Made by a program: the position numbers and the translations under genes. The notes under the pieces are model-generated. The model saw only the letters and a list, made by a program, of their open reading frames with translations. It ran no database searches and was not told the origin of the DNA. From Spirosoma rigui (GTDB lineage Bacteria > Bacteroidota > Bacteroidia > Cytophagales > Spirosomataceae), in the NCBI RefSeq assembly GCF_002067135.1, contig NZ_CP020105.1, positions 5,456,001-5,520,000 of the forward strand: a stretch of DNA of 64,000 bases, given 5' to 3'. This document shows positions 8,398-17,256 of this stretch, piece by piece (the stretch's first letter is position 1; every line of letters begins with the position of its first letter).

Positions 8398-9243
8398 ATG
8401 AGACCCGAACTGGAACCCGGTATTTCGAACGCAGCGGATGCTTCGTTCAAGGCTTTTCGATTAGTTCAGCCAGCCTTTAAATCCCACTGGCACTATCATC
8501 CTGAACTGGAACTGGTGTATTTTGCCCGGGGCCGGGGCATGCGGTTTATTGGCGACGACATCGCTTTGTACCAGGAAGGCGATCTGTTCCTGATTGGTGA
8601 AAACCTGCCTCACACCTTTGTGAGTTACCCCGAGGAGTCCACACCACTCGTCGACGCTTACTGTCTGCAGTTTTCCAGACACCTGTTTAGTCCTTTTGCC
8701 GAATGCCAACCGTTACAGCACCTATTCGACGCGGCCCGGCGGGGACTCTTCATAACTACGCCGGGGGAGGACCTAATCGAAAAAATCAGGCAGGTTGCAA
8801 CAACCACCGGGATACCGGCCCTCGCCGGCCTTCTCGACCTGCTTGGCTCCCTGTGTCAGGAAACGGAACCGACCCCGATACTCCAGCAAACGTACCAGCG
8901 TCACGCCGTGCTGTCGGATACCACCTCCCGAATTCGCGTGGCTATCGATTACATCAACGCCCATTACCAGCACCCCATCACGCTGGCTGAGATGGCCAAT
9001 ACATGCCATTTCTCACCCAATGCCTTTTGTCGGTGGTTCAAGCAGCACATGGGGCTCACGTTCATCGACTACCTCAACAAAGTCCGTTTAACGCACGTTT
9101 GCCAGTTGCTGATCTCAACCGATCTGAGTATCGGTCAGATTGCCGTCCAAACGGGATTCGACAACATCAGTACGCTTAACCGGCTATTTCAGCACAAACT
9201 CCACAGCTCTCCACGGCGCTACCGGGGACAGCATGGTTTCTAG
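8398..9243 (+). CDS. AraC-family transcriptional regulator
   Basis: A 281-residue DNA-binding regulator. The N-terminal half is a cupin-like sensor (HWHYHPELELVYFARG, with EGDLFLIGENLPH), and the C-terminal 100 residues are the double helix-turn-helix of AraC (ITLAEMANTCHFSPNAFCRWFK and LSIGQIAVQTGF). It starts 214 bp from the divergent PhyH gene and probably regulates it, perhaps also itself, through the inverted repeats between them. It ends five bases from the convergent response-regulator gene, with no terminator seen in between. The effector is unknown. Confidence 0.9.
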   Translation: MRPELEPGISNAADASFKAFRLVQPAFKSHWHYHPELELVYFARGRGMRFIGDDIALYQEGDLFLIGENLPHTFVSYPEESTPLVDAYCLQFSRHLFSPFAECQPLQHLFDAARRGLFITTPGEDLIEKIRQVATTTGIPALAGLLDLLGSLCQETEPTPILQQTYQRHAVLSDTTSRIRVAIDYINAHYQHPITLAEMANTCHFSPNAFCRWFKQHMGLTFIDYLNKVRLTHVCQLLISTDLSIGQIAVQTGFDNISTLNRLFQHKLHSSPRRYRGQHGF

Positions 9244-9248
9244 TTCAA

Positions 9249-10607
9249 TTACGCTTCCAGGCCGTATTCGGCCAGTTTGCGGTACAGCGTTGTCAAACCG
9301 ATGCCCAGCAGGCGGGCCGACTCGGTTTTGTTGCCACCCGTGTGGCGCAGTACCCGGCCAATATGCTGCCGTTCGAGCGTGGCCAGGTCGACAATGGCAT
9401 TGGGATCGGTAGAGACTATACCATCCTGCATCTCATAGGGTAACAGGTCGGGGGTTAGCTCGGTTACGCCATCTCTACCGGTATCCGACAAGATTACGGC
9501 TCGCTCAATTACGTTCTTCAGTTCGCGAATGTTACCCTTCCAGGGGTGCCGCTTCAGCTTCTGCACAAATCCCGGACTTAGCTGCACAACCCGCCGACCC
9601 ACTTTCCCGGCATCCTGCCGGGCAAACAGTTCGGCCAGTTCGGGAATGTCGTCGCGCCGGTCGCGCAGGGGCGGCAACTGAATGCTGAACACTGAAAGCC
9701 GGTAGTAGAGGTCCAGCCGGAAATGATTGGCGGTAGCTTCCGCTTCCAGACTCCGGTTGGTAGCCGCAATAACGCGCACGTCCGTACGGGTCGGTTTGGT
9801 GTCGCCCACGCGCAGAAACTCGTGGGTTTCCAGCACCCGGAGCAGTTTGGCTTGCAGGTCGAGGGGCATTTCGCCAATCTCGTCCAGGAAAATGGTGCCT
9901 TTGTCGGCTTCGGCAAACAAGCCTTTCTGATCGCGGCTGGCGCCCGTAAACGCCCCCGCCCGATGTCCGAACAACTCGCTTTCCAGAATATCTTTTCCCA
10001 GCGCTCCGCAGTTGATGGCCACAAACGGCCCTTTCCGGCGCAGACTGGCCGTATGGATGGCCTGCGCAAAAACTTCCTTTCCCGTACCCGTTTCGCCCGT
10101 CAGCAACACGGTCGTATCGGTTACCGCCACCCGACGGGCCAGCGCCACCGCCTGCTGAATGGCGGGGGAGTGACCGATAATACTCTCGAATCGATGCTGT
10201 TTGCCAACCTGCTCTTCCAGCTGCCGCACCCGGAATTGCAGGGTAGCTTTGTCAACCGCCCGGCTCACCAGAGGGATAATCCGGTCGTTGTCATCGCCTT
10301 TGGTGATGTAATCGAAAGCGCCATTCTGAATGGCCAGCACCCCATCGGCAATGGTTCCATAGGCCGTCAGGACGATGACTTCAGTAGCGGGAGCGAGCTG
10401 TTTAAACCGCGTGGTCAGTTCTACCCCGTTACCATCGGGCAGTTTAACATCGCAGATGATGACGTGGACCGTTTCCCGCTCCAGCGTTCTGAGGCCGGCA
10501 CGAGCATTCTCGGCTTCCAGGACGGTATAGCCTTCAAGCTGTAAAATCCGGGCCAGTAGCTGCCGAAGCCGGGATTCGTCGTCGATAAGAAGTAGCGTAG
10601 CAGCCAC
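9249..10607 (-). CDS. NtrC-family sigma-54-dependent response regulator
   Basis: A 452-residue activator with three domains: receiver (phospho-acceptor Asp53 in [11 protein letters not shown]), AAA+ sigma-54 interaction domain with Walker A GETGTGKE and the sigma-54 contact loop GAFTGA, and a Fis-type helix-turn-helix ([20 protein letters not shown]). The start is GTG 10607, five bases after the pgmB stop, suggesting translation coupled to pgmB. No histidine kinase gene is adjacent, so it is an orphan here. I saw no convincing -24/-12 site in the neighbouring intergenic regions, so its targets are unknown. Confidence 0.93.
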   Translation of the reverse strand: MAATLLLIDDESRLRQLLARILQLEGYTVLEAENARAGLRTLERETVHVIICDVKLPDGNGVELTTRFKQLAPATEVIVLTAYGTIADGVLAIQNGAFDYITKGDDNDRIIPLVSRAVDKATLQFRVRQLEEQVGKQHRFESIIGHSPAIQQAVALARRVAVTDTTVLLTGETGTGKEVFAQAIHTASLRRKGPFVAINCGALGKDILESELFGHRAGAFTGASRDQKGLFAEADKGTIFLDEIGEMPLDLQAKLLRVLETHEFLRVGDTKPTRTDVRVIAATNRSLEAEATANHFRLDLYYRLSVFSIQLPPLRDRRDDIPELAELFARQDAGKVGRRVVQLSPGFVQKLKRHPWKGNIRELKNVIERAVILSDTGRDGVTELTPDLLPYEMQDGIVSTDPNAIVDLATLERQHIGRVLRHTGGNKTESARLLGIGLTTLYRKLAEYGLEA

Positions 10608-10612
10608 GCCGG

Positions 10613-11269
10613 TTATCGGTTACTCGTCGCCAGTACCTCGTCAACCGTCAGTTCCTGCAGCGACGGCGCCACCATATCGGCCTGTGTCAGTACGTCGGGC
10701 GACCCAATTCCCACCACGAACATGCCACCCCGTTTACCGGCTTCGACACCGGCCACGGCATCTTCGAAAACGACGCATTCGGCGGGGGATACACCCAGTT
10801 CGTCGGCCCCTTTCGTAAACACTTCCGGGTCGGGTTTACCCTTGCTGATCTTGTTACCGTCGATGACCGCGTCGAACACGTCCGACATACCGATACGCTC
10901 CAGAATCAGGGGCGCATTCTTACTGACCGAGCCAAGGGCTGTTTTCAGGTTAGCCTTGTGCACCTGCGAGAAAAACTGCGCTACGCCAGGCAAAATATCA
11001 TCGGACGTCATACGGCTGACGAGCTCCAGGTACCATTCGTTTTTCTGGGTAGCCAGCTGCGCTTTTTCTTCGTCGGGCAGCGTCAGGTTGCCGTGGGCCA
11101 GAATAAGGTCGAGCGAATCGGTACGGCTCACGCCTTTGAGCTGCTCGTTGAACTCTTCCGAAATGTCGAAACCCAGTTCGTTGGCCAGGCGCTTCCACGC
11201 CTGGTAATGGTATATAGCGGTGTCGACAATGACACCATCGAGATCGAATAAAAAAGCCTTGATAGGCAT
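10613..11269 (-). CDS. pgmB: Beta-phosphoglucomutase
   Basis: A HAD-superfamily mutase of 218 residues that interconverts beta-glucose 1-phosphate and glucose 6-phosphate, used after maltose or trehalose phosphorolysis. The nucleophile motif FDLDGVIVDT carries Asp9 and Asp11; the cap has the beta-PGM signature GVSRTDSL, and later HAD motifs are LGSVSKN, KGKPDPEVF and VFEDAVAGVEAG. It lies between a secreted GH13 enzyme and the orphan NtrC-type regulator on the same strand, consistent with alpha-glucan catabolism. No maltose phosphorylase gene is visible in this window. Confidence 0.9.
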   Translation of the reverse strand: MPIKAFLFDLDGVIVDTAIYHYQAWKRLANELGFDISEEFNEQLKGVSRTDSLDLILAHGNLTLPDEEKAQLATQKNEWYLELVSRMTSDDILPGVAQFFSQVHKANLKTALGSVSKNAPLILERIGMSDVFDAVIDGNKISKGKPDPEVFTKGADELGVSPAECVVFEDAVAGVEAGKRGGMFVVGIGSPDVLTQADMVAPSLQELTVDEVLATSNR

Positions 11270-11322
11270 AGCTGTTCAGGTTGATACCGTTGGTAAAAGT
11301 ACGGCTTTTTGGCCGACGTTTG

Positions 11323-11389
11323 TCGCCGGACCGGTGGCTGACCTTCGCAACAGCACGGCTGCTACCCGGGTCAGCTACAGGTCCGGCGA
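11323..11389. repeat. Large imperfect hairpin between GH13 gene and pgmB
   Basis: Arms 11323-11343 and 11369-11389 are complementary at 20 of 21 positions counting one wobble pair; the 25-base loop holds a further small AGCA/TGCT stem. It starts just after the GH13 stop. No T-run follows it directly on the minus strand, so it may be an mRNA-stabilising or partial-termination element rather than a full terminator. Confidence 0.6.
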
Positions 11390-11397
11390 TGGGCGGT

Positions 11398-13269
11398 TTA
11401 TTTTTTCAGTTCCAGCACCAGTGCTGTTTTCGCCGGGAGCTTGATGGCTTTCAGATCACCGATGGAGGTGTCGGTCAGCACATTTCGGGCCGACGAAAAG
11501 CCGGTCATTCGTTCCGCGAACCGGGCCGTATCGAGCACAATTTCCTTGTCGTTCGTATTGGTAGCAACCATCACAGTTTTGCTGCCGTCATACCGAAAAT
11601 AAACGTAGGTGCCCTCCTGGGGCAAAAACTGCATGAGTTTTCCCGTGTGCAACACTGGATTGTCGCGCCGGTAAGTAGCCAGCTTCCGAACAAACTGGAA
11701 GGCGTTGTTCTCCCGGTCGTTACGGCCAGCCGCTTCGAACTTGTTTTCCTTGTCGCCGGGGAAGCCGCCGGGGAAATCACGTCGCACTTCGGCATCCGAC
11801 GGATCTTTGAAGTTCTTCATCAGGATCTCGGTACCGTAGTACATGCTCGGGATACCCCGCGTAGTCAGTAGCCACGTCAGGCCAATCTTGTACTTGTCCA
11901 GGTCCTCACCAATGACCGACAGGTAACGGTCGGTATCGTGATTGTCGAGGAAGGTAACGAGTTTGGTGGGATCAACGTAAACGGCATCCTGCGCCAGCGC
12001 CTGATAGAACCGATTCACCCCATCGTCCCACGAGAATTTCTGTTTGAGCGCGTCGAGCATGGCTGAGTAAACCACAAAATCGAGTCCACCCGGCTGGTTC
12101 GACTTGAACGGAAAGTTAATGGTGTTGCGGGTGTAGTACGCCTGGTCGACCACATTGTTGACCCATGATTCACCGAAGATGTGAATGGCCGGGTATTCGT
12201 TCATCAGAGCCGCGTTGCAGCGATTCATGAACGGCTGGTCGTTGTACATGTACGTATCGATCCGCCACGCGTCGATCCCGAAATTCTCAACCGACCAGAG
12301 GGCGTGCTGAATCAGGAAGTTGGCTACGTAGGGATTGCTCTGGTTCAGGTCGGGCAGGAACGGCACAAACCAGCCGTCGAGGGTTACGCGCCGGTCGCTT
12401 TCGGCCCCGTGGGGGTCGGTAATGGGCTGGTATTTATAGGACGTATTGGTATAGGTTGGCCACTGGTGCAGCCAGCTTTTCATCGGCAGGTCTTTCAGTA
12501 TCCAGTGGTTAATGCCGCAGTGGTTATAAACGGCATCCTGCACTACCTTTAACCCGGCCGCGTGGGCGCGCTGCACAAATGCTTTGTAGGCATCGTTGCC
12601 GCCCAATCGCTTGTCAACGGTATAGTGGTCGGTAAAACCGTAGCCATGGTAAGCCGAGCGCATCACGCCACCCTCGTTGGTAAGTGGCTGGTTGTTTTCC
12701 AGTACGGGGGTGAACCAGATGGCTGTTACGCCAAGATCTTTCAGGTAATCGAGCCGCTGGCTGGCCCCGGCCAGGTCGCCCCCGTGCCGATAGAACGGAT
12801 TGGCCCGGTCGGCGTTAGGATCGGCCATGTCAGCAAATTTGTCATTGCTTTGATCGCCGTTGACAAAGCGGTCCGGCATCGCCAGGTAAATAAAATCGGC
12901 TGCGGTAACCCCCTGCCCTTTCGGCTCACGGCTCCGGGCTTTCAGCACAAACGGCTGCGTGAGAGTCTGGCTTCCTCTTTTCCCCACCAGGTTGAGGGTA
13001 CCGGGCTTAGCGGAAGCGGCAATGGTCAGATCGAGAAAGGCGTAATTCGGGTTTTCGACCGTATGGGCCTTGACCAGCTTCACCCCCGGGTAGTTAACGG
13101 TATAGGTGAGCGTGCCGGCGTTGGGGCCGTAGACGAGCAACTGCAGCGTCGGATTTTTCATGCCGACCCACCAGTTTGTGGGATTGACCCGCTTGATTTC
13201 AGCGGTTTGCGCCTGTACTGCCCCGCCTGCCAATGCCAGGGAAAGCAGCAGAAAAAGAATTCGTTTCAT
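11398..13269 (-). CDS. Secreted GH13 cyclomaltodextrinase/neopullulanase-like enzyme (second copy)
   Basis: A 623-residue paralogue of the enzyme at 5440-7287. Signal peptide ends at VQAQ (about residue 21); N-terminal beta domain with the shared NPTNWWVGMKNP start; GH13 barrel from about 120; C-terminal beta domain. Catalytic residues: Asp338 in AWRIDTYMYND, Glu367 in IFGESWV, and the Asp of FLDNHDTDR. Probably degrades maltodextrins or cyclodextrins in the periplasm. It is divergent from a third GH13 gene and is followed on its strand by pgmB. The two secreted copies differ enough to suggest an old duplication with possible substrate split. Confidence 0.92.
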   Translation of the reverse strand: MKRILFLLLSLALAGGAVQAQTAEIKRVNPTNWWVGMKNPTLQLLVYGPNAGTLTYTVNYPGVKLVKAHTVENPNYAFLDLTIAASAKPGTLNLVGKRGSQTLTQPFVLKARSREPKGQGVTAADFIYLAMPDRFVNGDQSNDKFADMADPNADRANPFYRHGGDLAGASQRLDYLKDLGVTAIWFTPVLENNQPLTNEGGVMRSAYHGYGFTDHYTVDKRLGGNDAYKAFVQRAHAAGLKVVQDAVYNHCGINHWILKDLPMKSWLHQWPTYTNTSYKYQPITDPHGAESDRRVTLDGWFVPFLPDLNQSNPYVANFLIQHALWSVENFGIDAWRIDTYMYNDQPFMNRCNAALMNEYPAIHIFGESWVNNVVDQAYYTRNTINFPFKSNQPGGLDFVVYSAMLDALKQKFSWDDGVNRFYQALAQDAVYVDPTKLVTFLDNHDTDRYLSVIGEDLDKYKIGLTWLLTTRGIPSMYYGTEILMKNFKDPSDAEVRRDFPGGFPGDKENKFEAAGRNDRENNAFQFVRKLATYRRDNPVLHTGKLMQFLPQEGTYVYFRYDGSKTVMVATNTNDKEIVLDTARFAERMTGFSSARNVLTDTSIGDLKAIKLPAKTALVLELKK

Positions 13270-13289
13270 GGTATTCGATTACAGTTAGC

Positions 13290-13320
13290 CACGCTTGCCG
13301 GCGCAACACCGGCAGGCGTG
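13290..13320. repeat. Inverted repeat in the divergent GH13 intergenic region
   Basis: Twelve-base arms (CACGCTTGCCGG with CCGGCAGGCGTG, one G-T pair) flank a seven-base loop, 20 bp upstream of the minus-strand GH13 start. It could be an operator for both divergent glucan genes or a 5'-leader hairpin. Confidence 0.4.
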
Positions 13321-13386
13321 AGTGAATGGAAGGGAGCAGGCCTTCGATTGGCAAAAATAACCCAAGTTTTTCGACGGGAAAGGCCA

Positions 13387-13394
13387 TAATTTTG
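13387..13394 (+). promoter_or_regulatory. Putative -7 box of the plus-strand GH13 gene
   Basis: TAATTTTG matches TAnnTTTG and lies 30 bp before the ATG at 13425. The -33 side is only T-rich (TTTTTC near 13365), so the match is partial. Confidence 0.4.
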
Positions 13395-13424
13395 TAGCGC
13401 GATCAAAGGAGCCCGCCTGACACG

Positions 13425-15131
13425 ATGAATACAACGACTGCAGTACCCGTAATGGACAAGCTGATTATCTACCAGATCTTCACCCGGCTCTTCGGCAATA
13501 CGAATACAACCAACAAAACAAACGGCTCGCGCGACGAAAACGGAGTGGGTACGCTGGCCGATATCAACGATGCAGCCCTGCAGTCGATCCGGCAGTTTGG
13601 TGCATCCCACGTCTGGTATACGGGTGTTATCGAGCATGCTACCCAGACCAATTACGCTGCCTACGGTATTCATCCCGACGATCCGGCGGTGGTAAAGGGC
13701 AAGGCGGGATCGCCCTACGCGGTTAAGGATTATTACGATATCGACCCCGACCTGGCCGTCAGTGTTCCCGACCGCATGGCGGAGTTCGAATCCCTCGTGC
13801 AGCGAACCCATGCCCACGGCCTGAAAGTTATTATCGACTTCATTCCCAACCACGTAGCCCGGCAGTACGGATCCGACGTGAAACCGGCCGGGGTAACCGA
13901 TCTGGGCGAGAACGATGACACAACGGTCAGTTTCGCACCCGATAACAATTTTTACTACCTGCCCGGCCAACGCTTCGTGGCGCCCGGTAGCGGGGGCAGC
14001 ACGTTACACGAATACCCGGCCAAGGTGACTGGCAGCGGCTCCATCACGGCAACGCCCGACAGCAACGACTGGTACGAAACCGTTAAGCTCAACTACGGAA
14101 TCAACGTATTCGACGGCAGCCGTCACTTCGATCCGGCACCGGCAACCTGGCACCAGATGCTCGACATCCTGCTGTTCTGGTCGGCCAAAGGGGTCGATGG
14201 ATTCCGGTGCGATATGGCGCAGCTGGTGCCCGTCGAATTCTGGACCTGGGCTATCAGCCGGGTTAAGCAGCGGTATCCACGGATGATCTTTATCGCCGAA
14301 ATCTACGAACCTCACCTCTATCGGTCTTACATTTTCGAAGGTGGGTTCGACTACCTCTACGACAAAGTAGGCCTGTACGACGCTGCCCGCCGACTCATGG
14401 AAGGACACGGCTCCTGCTACGAACTGACCCAGGTATGGCAACGCGAATCCGGCGATTTCGCCAACCACATGCTGCGTTTTCTGGAAACCCACGACGAGCA
14501 GCGTATTGCCTCCCGGTTTTTCACCAATGATCCGTGGGCAGCGGTCCCGGCCATGACGCTCACCGCCACTATGCACACCGGCCCGTATCTGCTGTATTTC
14601 GGGCAGGAGATCGGCGTGCGGGCGGAAGGCAGTGAGGGATTCAGTGGCGACGATGGACGCACAACTATTTTCGATTACTGGGGCCTGCCCGATTGGCAGA
14701 ACTGGATCAATGGCGGAGCGTATGACGGAGCCGCCCTGACCGACGACCAGCGCGACCTGCGGGCTTTTTATCAGCAGCTTAACCACCTCGTCAACGGGTC
14801 TGATGCTGTGCAGAACGGCTATTTCTACGACCTCCAGTACGCAAATGATGCCGGTCAGAGCGAGGGCTACGACGCGCATCAGCTCTACAGTTACTTTCGC
14901 TACACTGATCGTCAGAAGTTACTGATTGTGTGTAATTTCTCTAACCATACCACCTACGAAACCACCATCCGTATTCCCCGCCACGCGTTTGAAACCATGG
15001 GGCTGGACCCGTTCCGAACGTTTCTGTTCACGGACATATTCCTGGCTACCAGCCAGCAGGAAGTCGTTGGACGCGCGGGGGTTCCGGTCACGTTGCCCCC
15101 GCGCGGGGTCCGTGTGATGGAGATTAAATGA
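13425..15131 (+). CDS. GH13 alpha-amylase family enzyme without signal peptide
   Basis: A 568-residue GH13 enzyme, probably cytoplasmic because the N-terminus is MNTTTAVPVMDKLIIYQIFTR without a hydrophobic leader. Conserved GH13 regions are present: VIIDFIPNHVAR, the nucleophile Asp in GFRCDMAQLVP, acid/base Glu in FIAEIYEP, and FLETHDEQR. A C-terminal beta-sandwich follows. It is divergent from the secreted GH13 gene and 19 bp upstream of the DUF1460 gene, which it may share an mRNA with. It likely finishes breakdown of imported maltodextrins, feeding the pgmB branch; exact specificity cannot be read from sequence. Confidence 0.9.
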   Translation: MNTTTAVPVMDKLIIYQIFTRLFGNTNTTNKTNGSRDENGVGTLADINDAALQSIRQFGASHVWYTGVIEHATQTNYAAYGIHPDDPAVVKGKAGSPYAVKDYYDIDPDLAVSVPDRMAEFESLVQRTHAHGLKVIIDFIPNHVARQYGSDVKPAGVTDLGENDDTTVSFAPDNNFYYLPGQRFVAPGSGGSTLHEYPAKVTGSGSITATPDSNDWYETVKLNYGINVFDGSRHFDPAPATWHQMLDILLFWSAKGVDGFRCDMAQLVPVEFWTWAISRVKQRYPRMIFIAEIYEPHLYRSYIFEGGFDYLYDKVGLYDAARRLMEGHGSCYELTQVWQRESGDFANHMLRFLETHDEQRIASRFFTNDPWAAVPAMTLTATMHTGPYLLYFGQEIGVRAEGSEGFSGDDGRTTIFDYWGLPDWQNWINGGAYDGAALTDDQRDLRAFYQQLNHLVNGSDAVQNGYFYDLQYANDAGQSEGYDAHQLYSYFRYTDRQKLLIVCNFSNHTTYETTIRIPRHAFETMGLDPFRTFLFTDIFLATSQQEVVGRAGVPVTLPPRGVRVMEIK

Positions 15132-15150
15132 CCACCTCACTACGTTCGTA

Positions 15151-16020
15151 ATGACAGGAAAATTTACAGTACTACTCATTCTTTTCAGTACAGTGGCCGG
15201 TTGGGCCCAGCCCCCCGCTCCCACTGATCTTCGTCAACTGAACATTGTGGCCGGCAAAACCCCGACAGAAACCGCCGTTGCCATTGGGCGGCAGTTTCTG
15301 GGCAAGCCCTACGTTCCGCATACGCTCGATGTCAACCCCGCGGAGCAGCTTATTGTGAACGTGCGGGAGTTCGACTGTACTACGTATCTGGAAACGGTGC
15401 TGGCGCTTTCACTGGCCTCGCATGACACGCCCGATAAAGTCAACGGCCCCCAATTTGAGCAATCATTTCGGTCATATCTAACCAAGCTACGGTACCGTAA
15501 TGGTAAAATTGATGGCTACGCCAGTCGTTTGCACTACTTCTCGGACTGGCTTCGCGACAACGAGCGCAAGGGGTTGCTGACCGATGTAACGGGTGAACTG
15601 ACGGGTAGTATGTCGGTAGCCAAACCCGTCTCGTACATGACAACGGCCACCTACCGGTATCCCCAGTTGAGCGACCCGGCCACGTTCAAACAAGTGCAGC
15701 TGGCCGAAGCATCGTTGAATCAGCAGTCGTTTACGTTCATTCCCAAGAAAAATATGCGGCTGGCCGAGAGCCAGCTTCGGGAGGGCGATATTATCATGCT
15801 CACGTCGGCGCGGCCGGGTCTGGATATGAAACACGTTGGACTCGCCGTGAAGCAACCCAGCGGCCGGATTCATCTGATGCACGCGTCGTCCGAACAGGGC
15901 GAAGTCGTTATTACTCCTTATCCCCTCAGCGACTACGTGCTCTGGCACAAACACCTCTCGGGCATCCGGGTGGCGCGCCTGCGGGGCAACGGTGTGCTGA
16001 CGGCAGTTGATTTGCCGTAG
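15151..16020 (+). CDS. DUF1460 (N-acetylmuramoyl-alanine amidase-like) secreted protein
   Basis: A 289-residue exported protein of the DUF1460 family, an NlpC/P60-related cysteine-peptidase fold thought to act on peptidoglycan fragments. The signal peptide ends near WAQ (residue 20). The likely catalytic cysteine is Cys76 in VREFDCTTYLE; the histidine region is MKHVGLAVK with LMHASSEQGEV following. It starts 19 bp after the GH13 gene and probably shares its transcript, although the functional link to alpha-glucan use is unclear. Confidence 0.85.
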   Translation: MTGKFTVLLILFSTVAGWAQPPAPTDLRQLNIVAGKTPTETAVAIGRQFLGKPYVPHTLDVNPAEQLIVNVREFDCTTYLETVLALSLASHDTPDKVNGPQFEQSFRSYLTKLRYRNGKIDGYASRLHYFSDWLRDNERKGLLTDVTGELTGSMSVAKPVSYMTTATYRYPQLSDPATFKQVQLAEASLNQQSFTFIPKKNMRLAESQLREGDIIMLTSARPGLDMKHVGLAVKQPSGRIHLMHASSEQGEVVITPYPLSDYVLWHKHLSGIRVARLRGNGVLTAVDLP

Positions 16021-16102
16021 GCGCCGGGATCTACTCTCTCCGCCAGCCACTACGACCGTAATCGTGCCGGCTGCGTCCGCTCTATCATCCGGTATCCTCG
16101 CT

Positions 16103-16905
16103 ATGTCACTCCACGACCTCCAACGTTGTTTCTGTTTCCTGTTAGTGCTGTGGTGTTCAACAGAAACCCAGGCCCAGAAAGCCACCGAGATCCAGCGGTT
16201 TCAGCTGAGTCAGGTCCAGCAGGGCGTAGCGGTCGACCGCGATCACTTCTACGTGATTAATAATCATTCGATAACGAAACACCGCAAAAAGAGGGTAGGC
16301 AGGTGGGTAGCTGGCAGGATACGACCGGACTACTAAAGCATATGAACAGTGGCGTGGTCATTGGCCGGAAACTCTACTGCACTCATTCCAACTACCCCGA
16401 TGTTCCCATGGCCAGTTCCATCGAGATTTTCGATACGCAGACACTCCGGCACATTGGAACACATAGTTTCGGCCTGTTTCCGGGTTCGGTTACCTGGGCC
16501 GATTTCTACCAGGGCCATTGGTGGGTAGCGTTTGCCAACTACTCGAATAAAGCATCGGCCGAAGGGCGCGACAACCGCTGGACGACACTGGTTAAATACG
16601 ATAAAAACTGGCAGCAGCGCGAAGCCTGGGCTTTTCCGGCGAACGTACTGATGGCCTTCTCGCCCTACAGCACGTCGGGCGGCACCTGGGGGCCGGACGG
16701 GCGTATCTATTGTACCGGTCACGACAAGCCAGAACTGTACGTACTTGAACTGCCCGAGCGGGGCCACACACTGCAGTTCGTCAAGATAATTCCGACCATC
16801 AGCGAGGGGCAGGCCTTTGCCATCGACCGCAGCAGAAAAAACAGGCTGATCCTGTACGGAATTACCCGCAACGACAACTACGTAGTGGTTTTAGTTATAG
16901 ACTGA
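16103..16905 (+). pseudogene. Secreted propeller-like protein broken by a frameshift
   Basis: Two frames together encode one protein. The first, from ATG 16103, has a signal peptide (LLVLWCSTETQA) and mature sequence up to about HRKK; the second continues from EGRQVGSWQD to the stop at 16905, about 265 residues in all. The switch lies at a run of five A (16286-16290); six A would restore one open frame. The downstream part has repeats like IEIFDTQTLRH and WGPDGRIYC, resembling beta-propeller/NHL proteins; I do not recognise the family. It follows the DUF1460 gene by 82 bp. It may be a true pseudogene or a one-base sequence error. Confidence 0.7.
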
Positions 16906-17256
16906 TTCGTGCCTCCCATTCAGTAGCCTGGTCCAGGGCGTAAAGACTGAAACAAAAACAAGCCCGGAACGGCGTTATACCCCGGCCGGAACCGCCCCTT
17001 CAGTTGACCATCCAATCCCATTGACCGCTTTGGCGGAATACACGTTTAGCCTTGCACGGCAGCTGGGTTAACACAGCGGCTACGGCATTGTCGTTTCAGC
17101 CAGAGGCTGATACATAAGGAAGTACAAATTAAGTTATCCCTATACGTATAGGCCTAGAAGATAGAGGAATAGCACAACGACCTATTGAGTATTTTTTAAT
17201 AGAATTGTGCCGGAAATAACCCCGTAGAATAAATAGGTTATTGATACTCCTCTTTT
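16906..17256. other. Intergenic region, no gene seen
   Basis: 351 bp between the frameshifted gene and the Wzi-like gene. It contains a short direct repeat of CCGGAAC near 16970-17000 but no convincing small gene, RNA or strong promoter match. Confidence 0.5.

Noticed and set aside
13266-13970. Open frame antisense to the start of the GH13 gene and its promoter region
   Set aside because: It would cover the promoter of two divergent genes and is rich in patterns typical of reverse-translated GC-rich coding sequence.
16283-16303. Programmed ribosomal frameshift at the A-run
   Set aside because: Five A is short for a slippery site, no downstream structure or stop-codon context was apparent, and the gene is not one known to use frameshifting; mutation or sequence error is simpler.
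16960-17005. Possible terminator hairpin in the GC-rich stretch after the frameshifted gene
   Set aside because: The repeats CCGGAAC there are direct, not inverted, so no stable stem forms.
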